Shown: positions 46,464 through 57,362, numbered from the stretch's first letter. The stretch is DNA of 64,000 bases from Omphiscola glabra (GCA_964017045.1 OZ024807.1:15241941-15305940), one strand, 5' to 3'. Numbers and translations: made by a program. Notes: generated by a model not told the origin, from the letters alone.

Positions 46464-46627
46464 TGGTCAATATTATCGATAGTGCCCCAACACCCATTTA
46501 ATGGTGTGTCAGTATTATCAATAGTGCCCGAACACCCATTTAATGGTGTGTCAGTATTATCAATAGTGCCCGAACACCCATTTAATGGTGTGTCAGTATT
46601 ATCAATAGTGCCCGAACACCCACATTG
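46464..46627. repeat. 42-bp tandem repeat, about 4 copies
   Basis: The unit is cagtattatcaatagtgccc then gaacacccatttaatggtgt and gt. The copies are nearly identical. Confidence 0.95.
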
Positions 46628-46870
46628 AGGGGGCTATATAGTTATATGTTTGAATGATTCTGCCAAAATTCTTCCTTTACTTTAAACGTGTTGAAAGCAC
46701 ACACCACACAAACATCCACCCGCTTGCTTCCTTGTTTGGGTCTGATACTGGGTGCACACAGTGTATAGGAGGCAGACGGGTGCATGTCATACTCTCTTTA
46801 AAACATTCTGCTGTTAAATGCAGATAGCCCTTCATTGTTGTATCTGTATCCCAAGTGGATCTACAAGGCC

Positions 46871-47220
46871 AAGTCTCACGTCCAGGGGTGTGTGCCCAAG
46901 TCTTACGTCCAGAGGTGTGTGCCCAAGTCTTACGTCCAGGGGTGTGTGCCCAAGTCTCACGTCCAGGGGTGTGTGCCCAAGTGTCACGTCCAGGGGCGTG
47001 TGCCCAAGTCTTACGTCCAGGGGTGTGTGCCCAAGTCTCACGTCCAGGGGTGTGTGCCCAAGTCTCACGTCCAGGGGTGTGTGCCCAAGTCTCACGTCCA
47101 GGGGTGTGTGCCCAAGTCTCACGTCCAGGGGTGTGTGCCCAAGTCTCACGTCCAGGGGTGTGTCCAAGTCCACATCGAGGAGTGTGTCCAAGTCTTTCAC
47201 AGGGGTGTGTCCTAGTCTCA
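46871..47220. repeat. 27-bp minisatellite, about 13 copies
   Basis: The unit is tctcacgtccaggggtgtgt plus gcccaag. The 3' edge copies are shortened and diverged (cacatcgagg, tttcacagg). Four long overlapping frames here are artefacts. Confidence 0.95.
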
Positions 47221-47478
47221 CGCCTTTATATTGATATATATTTCTTCGTAAAAATAACAATTTTGTATCATAAAAAAGCTATGAATTAGATAATCCCCCC
47301 ACCTCCCTCATTTCGTAAGTATCTGTTCGGGCTCGTGATATGGTCCAAGAAGAATTGAAACTTTAGCTTACCCAGGCGTACAAAGAATGATTGAGAGAGT
47401 AAGTAAGACTGATAACACTGACGTCACTAATACCCTCCCCACAGACACGGTGACCAAGTCCGCCCTTCCCCATTATCT

Positions 47479-47698
47479 CTCTAACCCAGTGGTTCTCAAC
47501 CTGTGTGTCTCGACCCCTTTGGTGGTCGCACGACCCTTGACCCTTTCCCAGGGGTCGCCTAAGACCATCTGAAAACACACATGCTCTATAGTTATGAAGT
47601 ATAACCGAAAATAATTTTGTGGCTGGGGGTCGCCACAACAGGATGAACTGTATTAAAGGGTCGCGGTCGTAGGAAGGTTGAGAACCACTGCTCTAACC
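47479..47698 (+). mobile_element. SPIN-like hAT element, copy 4
   Basis: The element spans 47487-47690 (204 bp), from CAGTGGTTCTCAACCTGTG to GGTTGAGAACCACTG. An exact 8-bp TSD, ctctaacc, lies at 47479-47486 and 47691-47698. The interior carries gacccttgaccctttcccag, a small local duplication. Confidence 0.9.
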
Positions 47699-48096
47699 CC
47701 TTCTGGTCGGTGAAGAGTTGCCATCTAAACTCACCAATGTTTGTGTCAGTGATTATTTTTTGTACACTCCCAGGAATGCCGGTATTTTAAAACTTTCATC
47801 AAACCCAGCTGAGAAGCGTTAAAACGATGCTGGTCTCAGAGAAAATGTCGAAAACGACAAACTTTCAACGACCGTCACATACATTATTTTTAGAGAAAAC
47901 CTACTCAACTAGTTGAACTCTTGGTTTACTTACAACTAATTTTCCGGAATATGACGTAGTCGGGCGATTGGTTATGTGGCGCAGAGATGTGATATTTGTT
48001 ATGACGTAGTTGGGCGATTTTTGTTGTTCAATGTTGCTGCAAAGCTACAGGAATGTGTGTTAGCTTCCCCCCCCCCTTTTCTTATTGATGGCAAAT
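47699..48096. other. Non-coding DNA
   Basis: A short direct repeat, atgacgtagt-gggcgatt, occurs at about 47952-47970 and 48001-48020. C run at about 48067-48076. No gene. Confidence 0.4.
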
Positions 48097-48254
48097 TGAT
48101 ATTATTGAGTTATGCTGGGATACAAAGTGTCAGTGTTGATATTATTGAGTTATGATGGGAAACAAAATGTTAGTGGTGATATTATTGAATTTTCTAGGAA
48201 AAGAAAATGTTACCGTTTATATTATTGAGTTGTGATGGGAAACAAAATGTTACC
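48097..48254. repeat. 40-bp tandem repeat, 4 copies
   Basis: The unit is gatattattgagttatgatg then ggaaacaaaatgttagtggt. Copies differ by several substitutions. Confidence 0.85.
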
Positions 48255-48809
48255 GAAAGCGATAAGACTCAGCCCAACTTGGTCCCCATCTGTAGTCCTG
48301 GTCGGGGAGCGACCAAAGTAGCTTGAGTGCTCATTAATACTGTTTCCCCGAGTCACACGTCGACTGAAGGCGTCACGTTGGACGCTCGAGTACCGACCGA
48401 AGGTGCCCCCCCCCCCCCCACGAGGCGTTATTAATAATTTGGCCGTGTGATTGGGTGCTCTTCTGTAGCTCACTGTTGGGATATTGGACTGTGTGAAAGG
48501 GTTAATGGCGCGTTAGAATATTCTATATGACCCAGGTGGTTGACGTCGTCTTGTCCGACGAATGAGACCTTGTCAAGGCAAGGAGTGAAACCGTGCTTAT
48601 CCCTTGTTGGAGACGAAGCTGTTCCTGCGGCTTATGTATCATAGTTTTCCTGCACTGAAAGCCCTAGACTAGGGATCAAATCATTTGCATACGCTGCCGA
48701 AATGCACAGTGACAGGTTTCTCGTTACGCCTGACTGCTTCCTGGAACCTTACGTCCTCAGCTGAAGCCCGCCCGCACACAATACCAGGATTAACTGAAGT
48801 TATCAAAAA

Positions 48810-49024
48810 GAGTCTCAAACACGTTGTCATGTTGAGCGTAAACAAATCTCTTACACTGTCATATTGAGCGCGGTGAATCTCAAACACCGACATACTGAGC
48901 GCAATGAATCTCAAACACTGACATACTGAGTGCAATGAATCTCAAACATGGACATACTGAGTGCAATGATTTTCAATCACGGACATAATGTGCGCGATGA
49001 ATCGCAAATACTGACATATTGAGA
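48810..49024. repeat. 31-bp tandem repeat, about 6-7 copies
   Basis: The unit approximates atgaatctcaaacactgaca then tactgagtgca. Divergence increases toward both edges. Confidence 0.85.
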
Positions 49025-49164
49025 GCCCTGTCATTAGCTCAACAAAATGATAAGTCATCTTCTCAGTGAGCCCACTCTCAACAACAAATCGTGGCCCCCA
49101 TTTCTCGGACACAACTCAGTCATTGTATCAGCGCCGCTGGACGTGTTGTGAACGATTTTTTTTT

Positions 49165-49181
49165 GGGGGGGGGGGGGGGGG
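49165..49181. repeat. Poly(G) tract, 17 bases
   Basis: An uninterrupted G run preceded by T9. Confidence 0.9.
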
Positions 49182-49364
49182 AGGAATAGAACACTGAGGT
49201 ACGAACATGGTTGAGGACAAGAAGATCGAGGTTGTGTGATTGAAAGAAGTTATCACTAGACACTCTGTACATCCTAGGCGGTATCTGTACATCCTAGGCG
49301 GTAGGTAAGCGGAGACTAGAAGACTCATATCATGGCCTTTTACATGTACAGAAACTAGGGTTGA

Positions 49365-49510
49365 CGAGAGAAAGAGAGAGAGAGGGTGGGGGATATAGTG
49401 AGGGAGAGAGAGGGAGAGATGAAGAGAGAGAGAGAGAAATGGGTAGATAGAGAGATAAATGGTTAGAGAGTGAGTAGAGAAAGTGGGAGAGAGAGAGAGA
49501 CATGGAGGGA
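49365..49510. repeat. (GA)n-rich microsatellite
   Basis: Interrupted gagaga tracts with ggag and aaatgg spacers. Minus-strand Ser/Leu-rich frames are artefacts. The region 49511-50800 has no recognised gene or element. Confidence 0.85.
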
Positions 49511-50800
49511 GAGTGAATAGTCTGATTTTTTAAAGTCATCTCAACTATGGTGTGCCAGTCTGAGATGCGTGGATAAATTTTTAATGTCACATTGAAAAAA
49601 GTATATTTTCGTTCTGTAATTTTTTAATTTTTCGAAAATTCCCAATCAAACCCAACATCCTTTGCTATACAGCGACCACTCAACGGGACTCAGTCACTAA
49701 CCCCAGACCTACACACCCCTGACATGAATCTACTATAACGTCATTCACTCTCAACCCGGAGTACAAGGGCGATAACGTTACTTCCGACGACTAGGTAACG
49801 TTGTTCCCCTTTCGCTTTACTTCCCCTGCACTCTCACGGGGCCTTGGTTTGTGTGGATACTGATGTTCTATAATTTCTGTACCATTTGTTCTATGGCTTC
49901 TGACCGGTCTACTATATTAGTTGTTTGCTGCGGTTGTGGGGCACCCGGGGTGGGGGTTGAGGGGGGGCAGAGGGCGCTTGGTGGTTGGTTTGAGGAAGTG
50001 ATATGTGAGAAACTAAAATTCGTTTCTGGAAACATGAACAATTTATTTTCCAGAGACGTTTTTTTCTGTTGCTGTTGCTGGTTGGAGTTTAATGCCAAAC
50101 GTCACCACCCCCTTGTCTCCCTCCTCCTCCTCCCGTCAAACCCCTGGTAATGGCGGATTACAGGATTAGGGTTTATGGTCTTTATGAAGAAAAAAAAAAA
50201 AGAGGATTTGAAAGAGTGTGTGTAAAGCATGAATGCATCGAAAAATGTTTAATATTTTATCTCGGGTTCCAATGCTCTCAAGTTTCAGCGGTCCTCACAT
50301 TGTTCATATTTTTTGCTCCCCTGACTCATTTTAATTTTTGTACCGAGAAAGTGCCTGAGAGTTGTGTCACGTTATTCGTTACCATCTGCTGCGACACACA
50401 TGTAAAACACAAAACAAAGATATAATTCTTGTCATTGGATCATAGAGGCGATTGACAGAAGCCTCGCCAACGCCTTGTTTGGTGCCACAGTTAACACCCC
50501 CCCCCCCCCCGGCAACCATTTGGCGTACTTCCCAAGTATCGAATGTTGTACAGAGTAGCTCGTGCTCTCCTTGGTATCATTATGTTGCAACGAGTACCCT
50601 ATTGACAATACAATTTATTGCCACCAATGCACTTAAACGTGTTAAGTAAAACGTGTATACACTGCATCCAAACAGCTACAAAAAAACAACAAACAAACAA
50701 AGAAACGGGGGGGGGGTGTTATACAGTTGGTTACACGGCATCCAAGTGAGATATATAGATTCTAATTCGAACCAATTCACTTGTTAGCTACGTGGTGGAA

Positions 50801-50821
50801 CCCCCCCCCCCCCCCCCCCCC
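50801..50821. repeat. Poly(C) tract, 21 bases
   Basis: An uninterrupted C run. Smaller ones lie at about 50498-50511 (C) and 50706-50715 (G). Confidence 0.9.
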
Positions 50822-50925
50822 GCCACTTTCCTTTTATTTTCCCACCTTCATGAACATTTTCTTGCCTGGTGATGATACCTCAGTTGCCATGTTCAAAATA
50901 ATTCCCAGGTGACCGGTTTTCCTCA

Positions 50926-51116
50926 GACACGTCACTTGGGTGAGGCAGGGTGGGAAATTTGCCCATTCATTTTAAAGAGCCCCCCTTTCTTTTTTCAACT
51001 CTCAAACCCATTTATTTTCACCAATAAAATAATATCAAAGCATATTTGTGTGCCCCTAACTGGTCTGGCGCCCAAGGACACCTGTCTCCCCCTGGCCTCC
51101 TTAGCTACGCCTCTGT
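50926..51116. mobile_element. Weak candidate hAT-type MITE
   Basis: The right end, reverse-complemented, starts CAGAGGCGTAGCTAAGGAGG, typical of invertebrate hAT-like MITEs. A partly similar left end, CAGACACGTCACTTGGGTGA, lies near 50926. No matching octamer duplication was seen, so the left boundary is doubtful. Confidence 0.25.
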
Positions 51117-52048
51117 GGATCATTGTGGATCATGCAAAGTTATACACAGATGGGTGTGTAGTTTGACCTGCGCCAATCAGTCATTCTTCGGTCTGTCCTT
51201 ATTTTACTTCCAGCCAGTCCACCTTCCCTGTCCTTGTTCAAGAAAAACCATAGAAGTAAGAAACGTGGTTCAATGATTTTAAAAAAAATGTATCTTAGTT
51301 TTGTATTCGCCAAAGCTTATAAATAATTCTAAAGAAGAAAATCTTGAGCGATCTATAAAGAAGGGAAACAAAAAACCCAAAGAAACTTTCTCGGGGTGTG
51401 ACCTAGAGGAGAAGTCTTGGCACCACGACCCCAACACATAACGAGCTTAAATGGGAAATCCATCTCCTGTGACTTGCCCCTATTTCCACGAGTAGCCTGC
51501 TGCTCAGTACGGTATGACTTATTCCATTAGCCCATTAGCGGTCCCCATTGATTCGTGACTAATCACGCTGCACGAGGCAGGGGCGAGGTCCGGCAGGCTG
51601 GGAATATTATATTTTGTTGTTGTTGTTGTACAGACTTGCAGTTTGAGAGAAGGGATACACTGCCTGAAATGGTCAAATTTCTGTCTGAGTCAGTGCTGTG
51701 GGATGAACTACCCTAGCTTTAGCTAGCCATCTAGACAATTGTATGATATCTGCTCGTTCACGCAAGCTCATTTGAAGAACTAACTAGATGTAACATGCAT
51801 TTGATAAAAGTGAACGATTTCATGATTTTTGTTGAAGTTTTTTTTATAGGTGTGGGGGGAAGAGGGTGGTTGGGGGGGGGGGGCGACACCTTGTGTTGTC
51901 TAGTTTCGACATTCAGGACAAAGATGTTTCTTCATCATTTTACCAAAATCTTGTTTGGAATTGAACATGATAATTATAAGTAGGTCATGTCCTCTTTATG
52001 TTTGGTTCAAACCCCCTCCTTTTTTTTAAATATTTTAAACCACCATTC
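51117..52048. other. Non-coding DNA
   Basis: A (TTG)n tract at about 51615-51630 and a G-rich tract at about 51853-51884. Frames here have no recognised domain. Confidence 0.45.
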
Positions 52049-52250
52049 TCCTTCTTCTTCTTAGCCTTTGTCACTCCTACTGGAGCGTAGACCATCCACA
52101 ATAATTTTCCATCTGTCCCTGTCCTGGACTATCTTTGCCAGTTCAGTTCAGCTTTTTTTCATTCTCTTCACCTCTGTCTCTTCTACCCTCTTCCACGTGG
52201 CTCTCTTCTACCCTCTTCCACGTGGCTCTTGGTTTTCCTTTTTTTCCTGG
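52049..52250 (-). mobile_element. Old LINE fragment, 3' part (interrupted by an LTR element)
   Basis: On the minus strand this encodes the LINE C-terminal block ending VQDRDRW..VDGLRSS and a TAA at 52061-52063, followed by an AGAAGAAGAAGG tail (52049-52060). It contains frameshifts, stops and an internal 23-bp duplication (ctcttctaccctcttccacg twice). It joins the part at 56096-56352 once the LTR element and one CCTGG are removed. Confidence 0.8.
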
Positions 52251-52758
52251 TGTTACAACTTCACATCTGTTACAGTGCTACAACTTCACTTCTGTTTACT
52301 GTTTACTCCGTTGCTGTCTAGGGTTAACGAATATACTCAAAGGTTCACAATAAAGAACAATACAACAGCATCCAATGAAGATAAAATGATAATACTTTTA
52401 TTATATGATTTAATCGCAGCCAATGTCAATTTATCAATGTAGATAATAATAACTCTATTCTCTCTAACTACTCTCGACTAGACTAACTCTAACGATCTAC
52501 TCTGGCTCTACTACTCCTGGCTCTACTACTGGCTCTGGCTCTACTCTTGTCAACTACCTCCTGGGTCTACCTCTTGTTAACTAACCCCACTACCCAGCTC
52601 ACAGCTCTTATCCCCTCCGTCTGTTCACCCCCCACCCAGCTACACTAATTGCTCAACACGAACCAATTTCACCTCTGACCCCACAATCTTGCCCTAACAC
52701 AACATCTCACAGTCGCCATCCGCCAGACCAGAATTAATTAACGATCCAGGTCGTGACA
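52251..52758 (-). repeat. LTR (3' LTR in element orientation)
   Basis: 508 bp. It differs from the other LTR only at the ccatcCgccag/ccatcCcccag site and at the gtGaca/gtAaca end. A minus-strand AATAAA (complement of tttatt at 52397-52402) could be the polyadenylation signal. Confidence 0.93.
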
Positions 52759-52773
52759 TTCCTCCCCCCTTTC
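52759..52773 (-). promoter_or_regulatory. Polypurine tract
   Basis: On the minus strand, AAAGGGGGGAGGAA directly precedes the 3' LTR. This is where plus-strand DNA synthesis is primed in LTR retrotransposons. Confidence 0.8.
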
Positions 52774-53146
52774 GTTGACATCACTTACAATAGTGATGTC
52801 ACACAAAAATGACATCAGAACATTGCAAAACACAATTCACGACAATAGTCTTACCACTACAATCTAAGATCAAGCATCATATGTAAATCCAGTTCCTAAC
52901 ATTCCCTGGTCAAATCATCTTACAGTAAATGAACAAAGTCATATCAATATCAATCAAATGGCATGACAAAATTGTAATACACAATTATAAACATCAGCCT
53001 CACTCCTCAAATCTAAGTTCAAATACCAAATGTAAACAATCCAGTTCACAACATTAAAATACTATAATTGGGTAATGTAAAACCATAACCTTGGCAAAAC
53101 ATCATACAGTAAATTTACTTATTCACCATGAATATAATCAACAAGT

Positions 53147-54769
53147 TCAAACGATTTTAATAATAATACATGACAAAAAAAAATCATTACACATAATAAA
53201 CAAACCAAAACTGCTCTCACCTAACCCCACGTCAGGGAAAAAACTCACCTCCTCCACGGAGACTCCATAAAAGCCAACCCCTCTGTTTTCACCTAACCCC
53301 ACGTCAGGGAAAAAACTCACCTCCTCCACGGAGACTCCATAAAAGCCAACCCCTTTGTTCTCACCCAGACCGACTGAGTCCAAACCAGACCCTACACAAA
53401 CACGGTTCTCAAGCCTTGAGCAACCCGTGACTTCCAAATCACTACTCAATTCAGCGCGTGGACTACTACCCTCGTAGCTCCATGTGAAGTCGTCCCCATT
53501 GACTTCCACTTTGTTGACATTACGTCCCAGTCGTGGGACTGCACCTGACAAGTTTACGATATCTACATCGTGACAACCGTGGCTTTCCCAGGTTCTAACA
53601 CCTTCAAAATCAAAACACGCATTTTCCTCCTCCACTAAACTCCAATTTTCCTCTTCCACAAAATATTCATGAAGAAAATCCAAATCTTCATCCCGCACAA
53701 AATCAAAATGTGACTCTTGCACATAATCAAAATTGTTCTCCAGTAAAAAATTCACATATCCCTGTTGTACATCAACAAAACCTACAGTTTGTACATCATT
53801 TTGTACTCCACCAAAAATAGTAAGGTGTACACAATCACAAATAGTATTTTCATTAATAAACTTTACATCATAAGCATCATCTTGTACATCAAAATTGATA
53901 TCTGGTACATTATCAAGATTCACTTGTACATGTTCAAATTGTGTATCACCTGCTTCCACTAATATTACCTCCTCCCTCGATGCTACGAACAACTCATCGT
54001 CCCTACACTCAGTTATGTTTGCATGAGATTTCGCGGGACAACTGATCTCCTCCACAAACTCTGTAATTTCCCCATTCTCCTCATTTTCCCTGGCTGACAA
54101 AATAACTTTACGCTTCTCAACTTCTATTACTACACTCCCAGGTTCATTAACCAATTCCCCAGTTTCTAATTGATCCAACTGAACAAATTCATGCTTATCT
54201 GCCCTTGTGTCTTTAAAATAATACTCACTTATACCTAACTGAAAAGATTTACATTCATCATTTCTCCTCCTAGTTTTGTCCCCTTTTTCAGTTTGATTTT
54301 TGTTCTCTGACAGCTTTACCCATGACTTGCTATTTCGGCACCATTTAAGTCTATTCCCCTTTACTTCCACTAATGGTCTCCCCTTTTCCTTAACAACGTT
54401 ATACCCCCTTTCCCGAACCTCCCGACTCTTACTTCTTTGTTCCTCCATTCTCAATCTCGCAACATCATCCTCTTGTTTTTTTATTAGATCCCTTTTCCAC
54501 TTATCTAGCATTTCCCGTTCTTCCATCTCTCTAACGCGTTCCCGTTCTTCCCTCGCTCTCATTACCTGTTCTAGTTCTTGGGCTCGCTGTCTATCACGTT
54601 CCCGTTCCCGTTCTTCTCTCTCCTCTTTCTCTCTCTCGCGTTCCCGTTCTTCTCTCTCTCTTAGTCTTTTTACTACCCACTGACCGATAGCTTCATCTTT
54701 TAAACCTATCGCCACTGCCTCCTCCCTGAACTCTAGAACTGATAGATTTTTTCCACTCCTTGTTTCCAT
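53147..54769 (-). CDS. Gag-like N-terminus fused to an unrecognised acidic region, LTR element ORF (540 aa)
   Basis: The start METRSGKNLSVLEFREEAV followed by a very Arg/Glu-rich helix (about residues 36-115) resembles the N-termini of Gag proteins in molluscan Gypsy-type elements. Residues about 115-190 are basic. From about 190 to 480 the chain is acidic (Asp/Glu/Val-rich, repeated FD-V patterns) and unlike anything I recognise. A 24-residue segment (VGLGEN..GVSVEEVSFFPD) is repeated in tandem near the C-terminus, from a 72-bp DNA duplication at about 53219-53362. There is no CCHC zinc knuckle and no protease motif. The frame is uninterrupted. Its likely role is in particle formation or RNA packaging, which is inference. 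Confidence 0.65.
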   Translation of the reverse strand: METRSGKNLSVLEFREEAVAIGLKDEAIGQWVVKRLREREEREREREKEEREERERERDRQRAQELEQVMRAREERERVREMEEREMLDKWKRDLIKKQEDDVARLRMEEQRSKSREVRERGYNVVKEKGRPLVEVKGNRLKWCRNSKSWVKLSENKNQTEKGDKTRRRNDECKSFQLGISEYYFKDTRADKHEFVQLDQLETGELVNEPGSVVIEVEKRKVILSARENEENGEITEFVEEISCPAKSHANITECRDDELFVASREEVILVEAGDTQFEHVQVNLDNVPDINFDVQDDAYDVKFINENTICDCVHLTIFGGVQNDVQTVGFVDVQQGYVNFLLENNFDYVQESHFDFVRDEDLDFLHEYFVEEENWSLVEEENACFDFEGVRTWESHGCHDVDIVNLSGAVPRLGRNVNKVEVNGDDFTWSYEGSSPRAELSSDLEVTGCSRLENRVCVGSGLDSVGLGENKGVGFYGVSVEEVSFFPDVGLGENRGVGFYGVSVEEVSFFPDVGLGESSFGLFIMCNDFFLSCIIIKIV

Positions 54770-55573
54770 TATTAATGAAATAATGTAATTATATGAATAT
54801 AAAATTGGATGAATACTGTTCCATAATAGAGCTATAAATATAAATTATTACTCGTACCTATAAAAGAATTCTAACCAATTCAAAAGAACTAATAGGTACC
54901 ATACAACATTATATATAATTCGTACTAATTACCCGGTCTTGTTCTTGGTCTCTGGCACCAGCTTGCAATGGACAGCAAGACAGTAGTGGTTGTGTCCAGC
55001 AACAGCGGGCACAGCAATAGGAGGACACATCAGCAGTGAGGTACACTTATCACGGGTACAGCAGCAGTGGAACACATCAGCAGCGGGGTACAGCAACAGC
55101 GAGACATCCGCAGCCGGGTACAGCAACCAGCAGGGTACGGCAACAACGGGATACAACACAGGATTCGGGTACAAGAACAGCAGTGGAACACGTCACAGCA
55201 CTCGGGTACAGGAACATCAGTATGTAAAAGGTCACACCACGACAATTTGAATAATGTCTACTACCAGGACTTCACGACAAAGCAACGGGGTACAGCAGCA
55301 GAGAAACACGTCACAGGAATCGAATACCTGAAAAGTAGTGAATTACATCGCAGTGGAGTACATCAACAGCGAGACGTCAGCAGCAGGGTACAGCACTCAA
55401 TAGGGTACGGTGACATATCAGCAACAACGTACAGGAACGTACACAGTCCTATCGGAATACTACGTAGCAATGACACATGTTCTGGCGTACTTGAATGCAG
55501 GCTTGAAACTTCGGTTCAACACAGCACTGTATAATTAATCCAACAGGTTTTTACATCAAACACATCAGTTTTA
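54770..55573 (-). other. LTR element 5' leader, with CAG/TAC-rich degenerate repeats
   Basis: About 800 bp between the primer-binding site and the ORF. The + strand reads as degenerate gggtacagcaacagcg words between 54990 and 55450. Frames on the + strand here are simple-sequence artefacts. It may hold the packaging signal, by position only. Confidence 0.6.
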
Positions 55574-55585
55574 GACGAGCCCCCA
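55574..55585 (-). promoter_or_regulatory. Primer-binding site, tRNA-Pro type
   Basis: On the minus strand TGGGGGCTCGTC starts two bases inside the 5' LTR. It matches the complement of the 3' end of tRNA-Pro over 12 bases; the match stops there. Confidence 0.75.
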
Positions 55586-55587
55586 AA

Positions 55588-56095
55588 TGTTACAACTTCA
55601 CATCTGTTACAGTGCTACAACTTCACTTCTGTTTACTGTTTACTCCGTTGCTGTCTAGGGTTAACGAATATACTCAAAGGTTCACAATAAAGAACAATAC
55701 AACAGCATCCAATGAAGATAAAATGATAATACTTTTATTATATGATTTAATCGCAGCCAATGTCAATTTATCAATGTAGATAATAATAACTCTATTCTCT
55801 CTAACTACTCTCGACTAGACTAACTCTAACGATCTACTCTGGCTCTACTACTCCTGGCTCTACTACTGGCTCTGGCTCTACTCTTGTCAACTACCTCCTG
55901 GGTCTACCTCTTGTTAACTAACCCCACTACCCAGCTCACAGCTCTTATCCCCTCCGTCTGTTCACCCCCCACCCAGCTACACTAATTGCTCAACACGAAC
56001 CAATTTCACCTCTGACCCCACAATCTTGCCCTAACACAACATCTCACAGTCGCCATCCCCCAGACCAGAATTAATTAACGATCCAGGTCGTAACA
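55588..56095 (-). repeat. LTR (5' LTR in element orientation)
   Basis: 508 bp, 506 identical to the left copy. Reads TGTTACGACCTGG.. on the minus strand. Confidence 0.93.
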
Positions 56096-56352
56096 CCTGG
56101 TACCTTGAGGATTCCGATTCGGGGCATCTCTTGTGATGTCAGTGTTTGGTTTCCTTAATGTGTGCCCTATTCATCTCCATTGTCTCTTTTCTATCTCCGT
56201 TTCCACTGGAACTCTTGATGTTCTATCCCAACGGGACAGTTTTACAAATTTTGCCAGTCTTATTTGAGGATCCTTCGCAAGCATTTGTTTATAAAAACCT
56301 GCTGTTTTTCAATGTTTTTTATTGTTGTTCTTCAAGTTTCACAGCCGTACTG
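56096..56352 (-). pseudogene. Old LINE fragment, 5' part of the interrupted copy
   Basis: Read on the minus strand from 56352, it gives YGCET, a stop, then FINKCLRRIL, PVETEIEKRQWR, a stop, IGHTLRKP and NPQGT. These are the same conserved blocks as in the LINE at 486-1192, with at least two stops and a frameshift. The CCTGG duplication joins it to 52049-52250. Confidence 0.8.
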
Positions 56353-56675
56353 AACCTCCATTGCCCCAGTGGTTAAAGGCCCTGCAACCACAGACGTACA
56401 GAACCTCCATTGCCCCCAACGGTTGAAGGCCCTGCAACCACAGCCGTCCAGAACCTCCATTGCCCAGTGATTAAAGGCCCTGCAATCACAGCCGTACAGA
56501 ACCTCCATTGCCCCAGTGGTTAAAGGCGCTGCAACCACAGCCGTACAGTACCACCATTGCCCCCAGCGGTTGAAGGCCCTGCAACCACAGCCGTACAGTA
56601 CCACCATTGCCCCCAGCATGTTGAAGGCCCTGCAACCACAGCCGTACAGTACCACCATTGCCCCCAGCATGTTGA
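56340..56675. repeat. About 49-bp minisatellite, about 6-7 copies, grown from LINE sequence
   Basis: The unit is ccattgccccagtggttaaa then ggccctgcaaccacagccgt and acagaacct. On the minus strand its gttctgtacggctgt part reads VLYGC, the LINE motif found next to it. The repeat therefore appears to include a piece of the LINE coding region. Confidence 0.85.
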
Positions 56676-56895
56676 AGGCCCTGCAAGCAACTCCCGTTCA
56701 GCAGCATGAAGAGATAGAAGGCCCTGCAAGCAACTCCCGTTCAGCAGCATGAAGAGATAGAAGGCCCTGCAAGCAACTCCCGTTCAGCAGCATGAAGAGA
56801 TAGAAGGCCCTGCAAGCAACTCCCGTTCAGCAGCATGAAGAGATAGAAGGCCCTGCAAGCAACTCCCGTTCAGCAGCATGAAGAGATAGAAGGCC
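56676..56895. repeat. 43-bp minisatellite, 5 copies
   Basis: The unit is aaggccctgcaagcaactcc then cgttcagcagcatgaagaga and tag. It shares aggccctgcaa with the preceding array, so it probably arose from its edge. Copies are nearly identical. Confidence 0.95.
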
Positions 56896-57362
56896 GCGGT
56901 GATGCTCCACAGACATGTCTGACCTAATGTGCAGAGTCCTTTATTCCCCGCCACCCGCTTTGAACCCTGATAGCTTTGATGAGATTGGCTTTCAGATTTA
57001 TGCAAACGTGTATGGGGGGGGGGGGGGGGGAAATGCGCTACGGCGATAAATGTGCCTTGAATGGCCATACAATAATATCGCTCATCCGTGGGGCTGGGTA
57101 AGTGGTGTGTGTCACTGTGTGTGTGGGGTGGGGTTGGTGAGAGGGGGGTTGCATCGCCAACGCTAGAAATACAAGAGCTACATGCATTTATTCAGTCTTA
57201 GAAATTGAAAGAGAGGGGTGCAGAGACGGGTGTTGCCATAGAGGGGAGTTGTTCACAGAATTTGATTCAATGATATGCTTGGCGTTGGTAGGCGCCACTT
57301 GGATTTGAACAACATCAAATATAATAAAGTTATCCATTGGCGAGTTCAGTATTCAATGCCAG
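56896..57362. other. Non-coding DNA with a poly(G) tract
   Basis: G run at about 57016-57030. GT-rich patch about 57090-57150. No gene. Confidence 0.5.

Larger units (their letters stand above)
52246..56100 (-). mobile_element. Nearly intact LTR retrotransposon without pol, in reverse orientation
   Basis: Two 508-bp LTRs (52251-52758 and 55588-56095) differ at only two positions and are bounded by TG..CA (TGTTAC / GTRACA). A 5-bp TSD, CCTGG, lies at 52246-52250 and 56096-56100. Orientation comes from a tRNA-Pro-type primer-binding site next to the right LTR and a polypurine tract next to the left LTR, both read on the minus strand. The 2.83-kb interior holds one 540-codon frame and no protease, reverse transcriptase, RNase H or integrase, and there is no room for them. 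It is therefore non-autonomous, depends on a related Gypsy-like element, and inserted recently. Confidence 0.92.

Noticed and set aside
54990..55534. Plus-strand frames of 63-155 codons inside the LTR element
   Set aside because: They translate degenerate tacagcagc-type repeats in the element's leader, opposite to its transcription direction.
57270..57345. tRNA-like B box (ggatttgaac) suggesting a minus-strand tRNA or SINE
   Set aside because: The 11-base B box is incomplete and no A box or cloverleaf pairing was found at a suitable distance.
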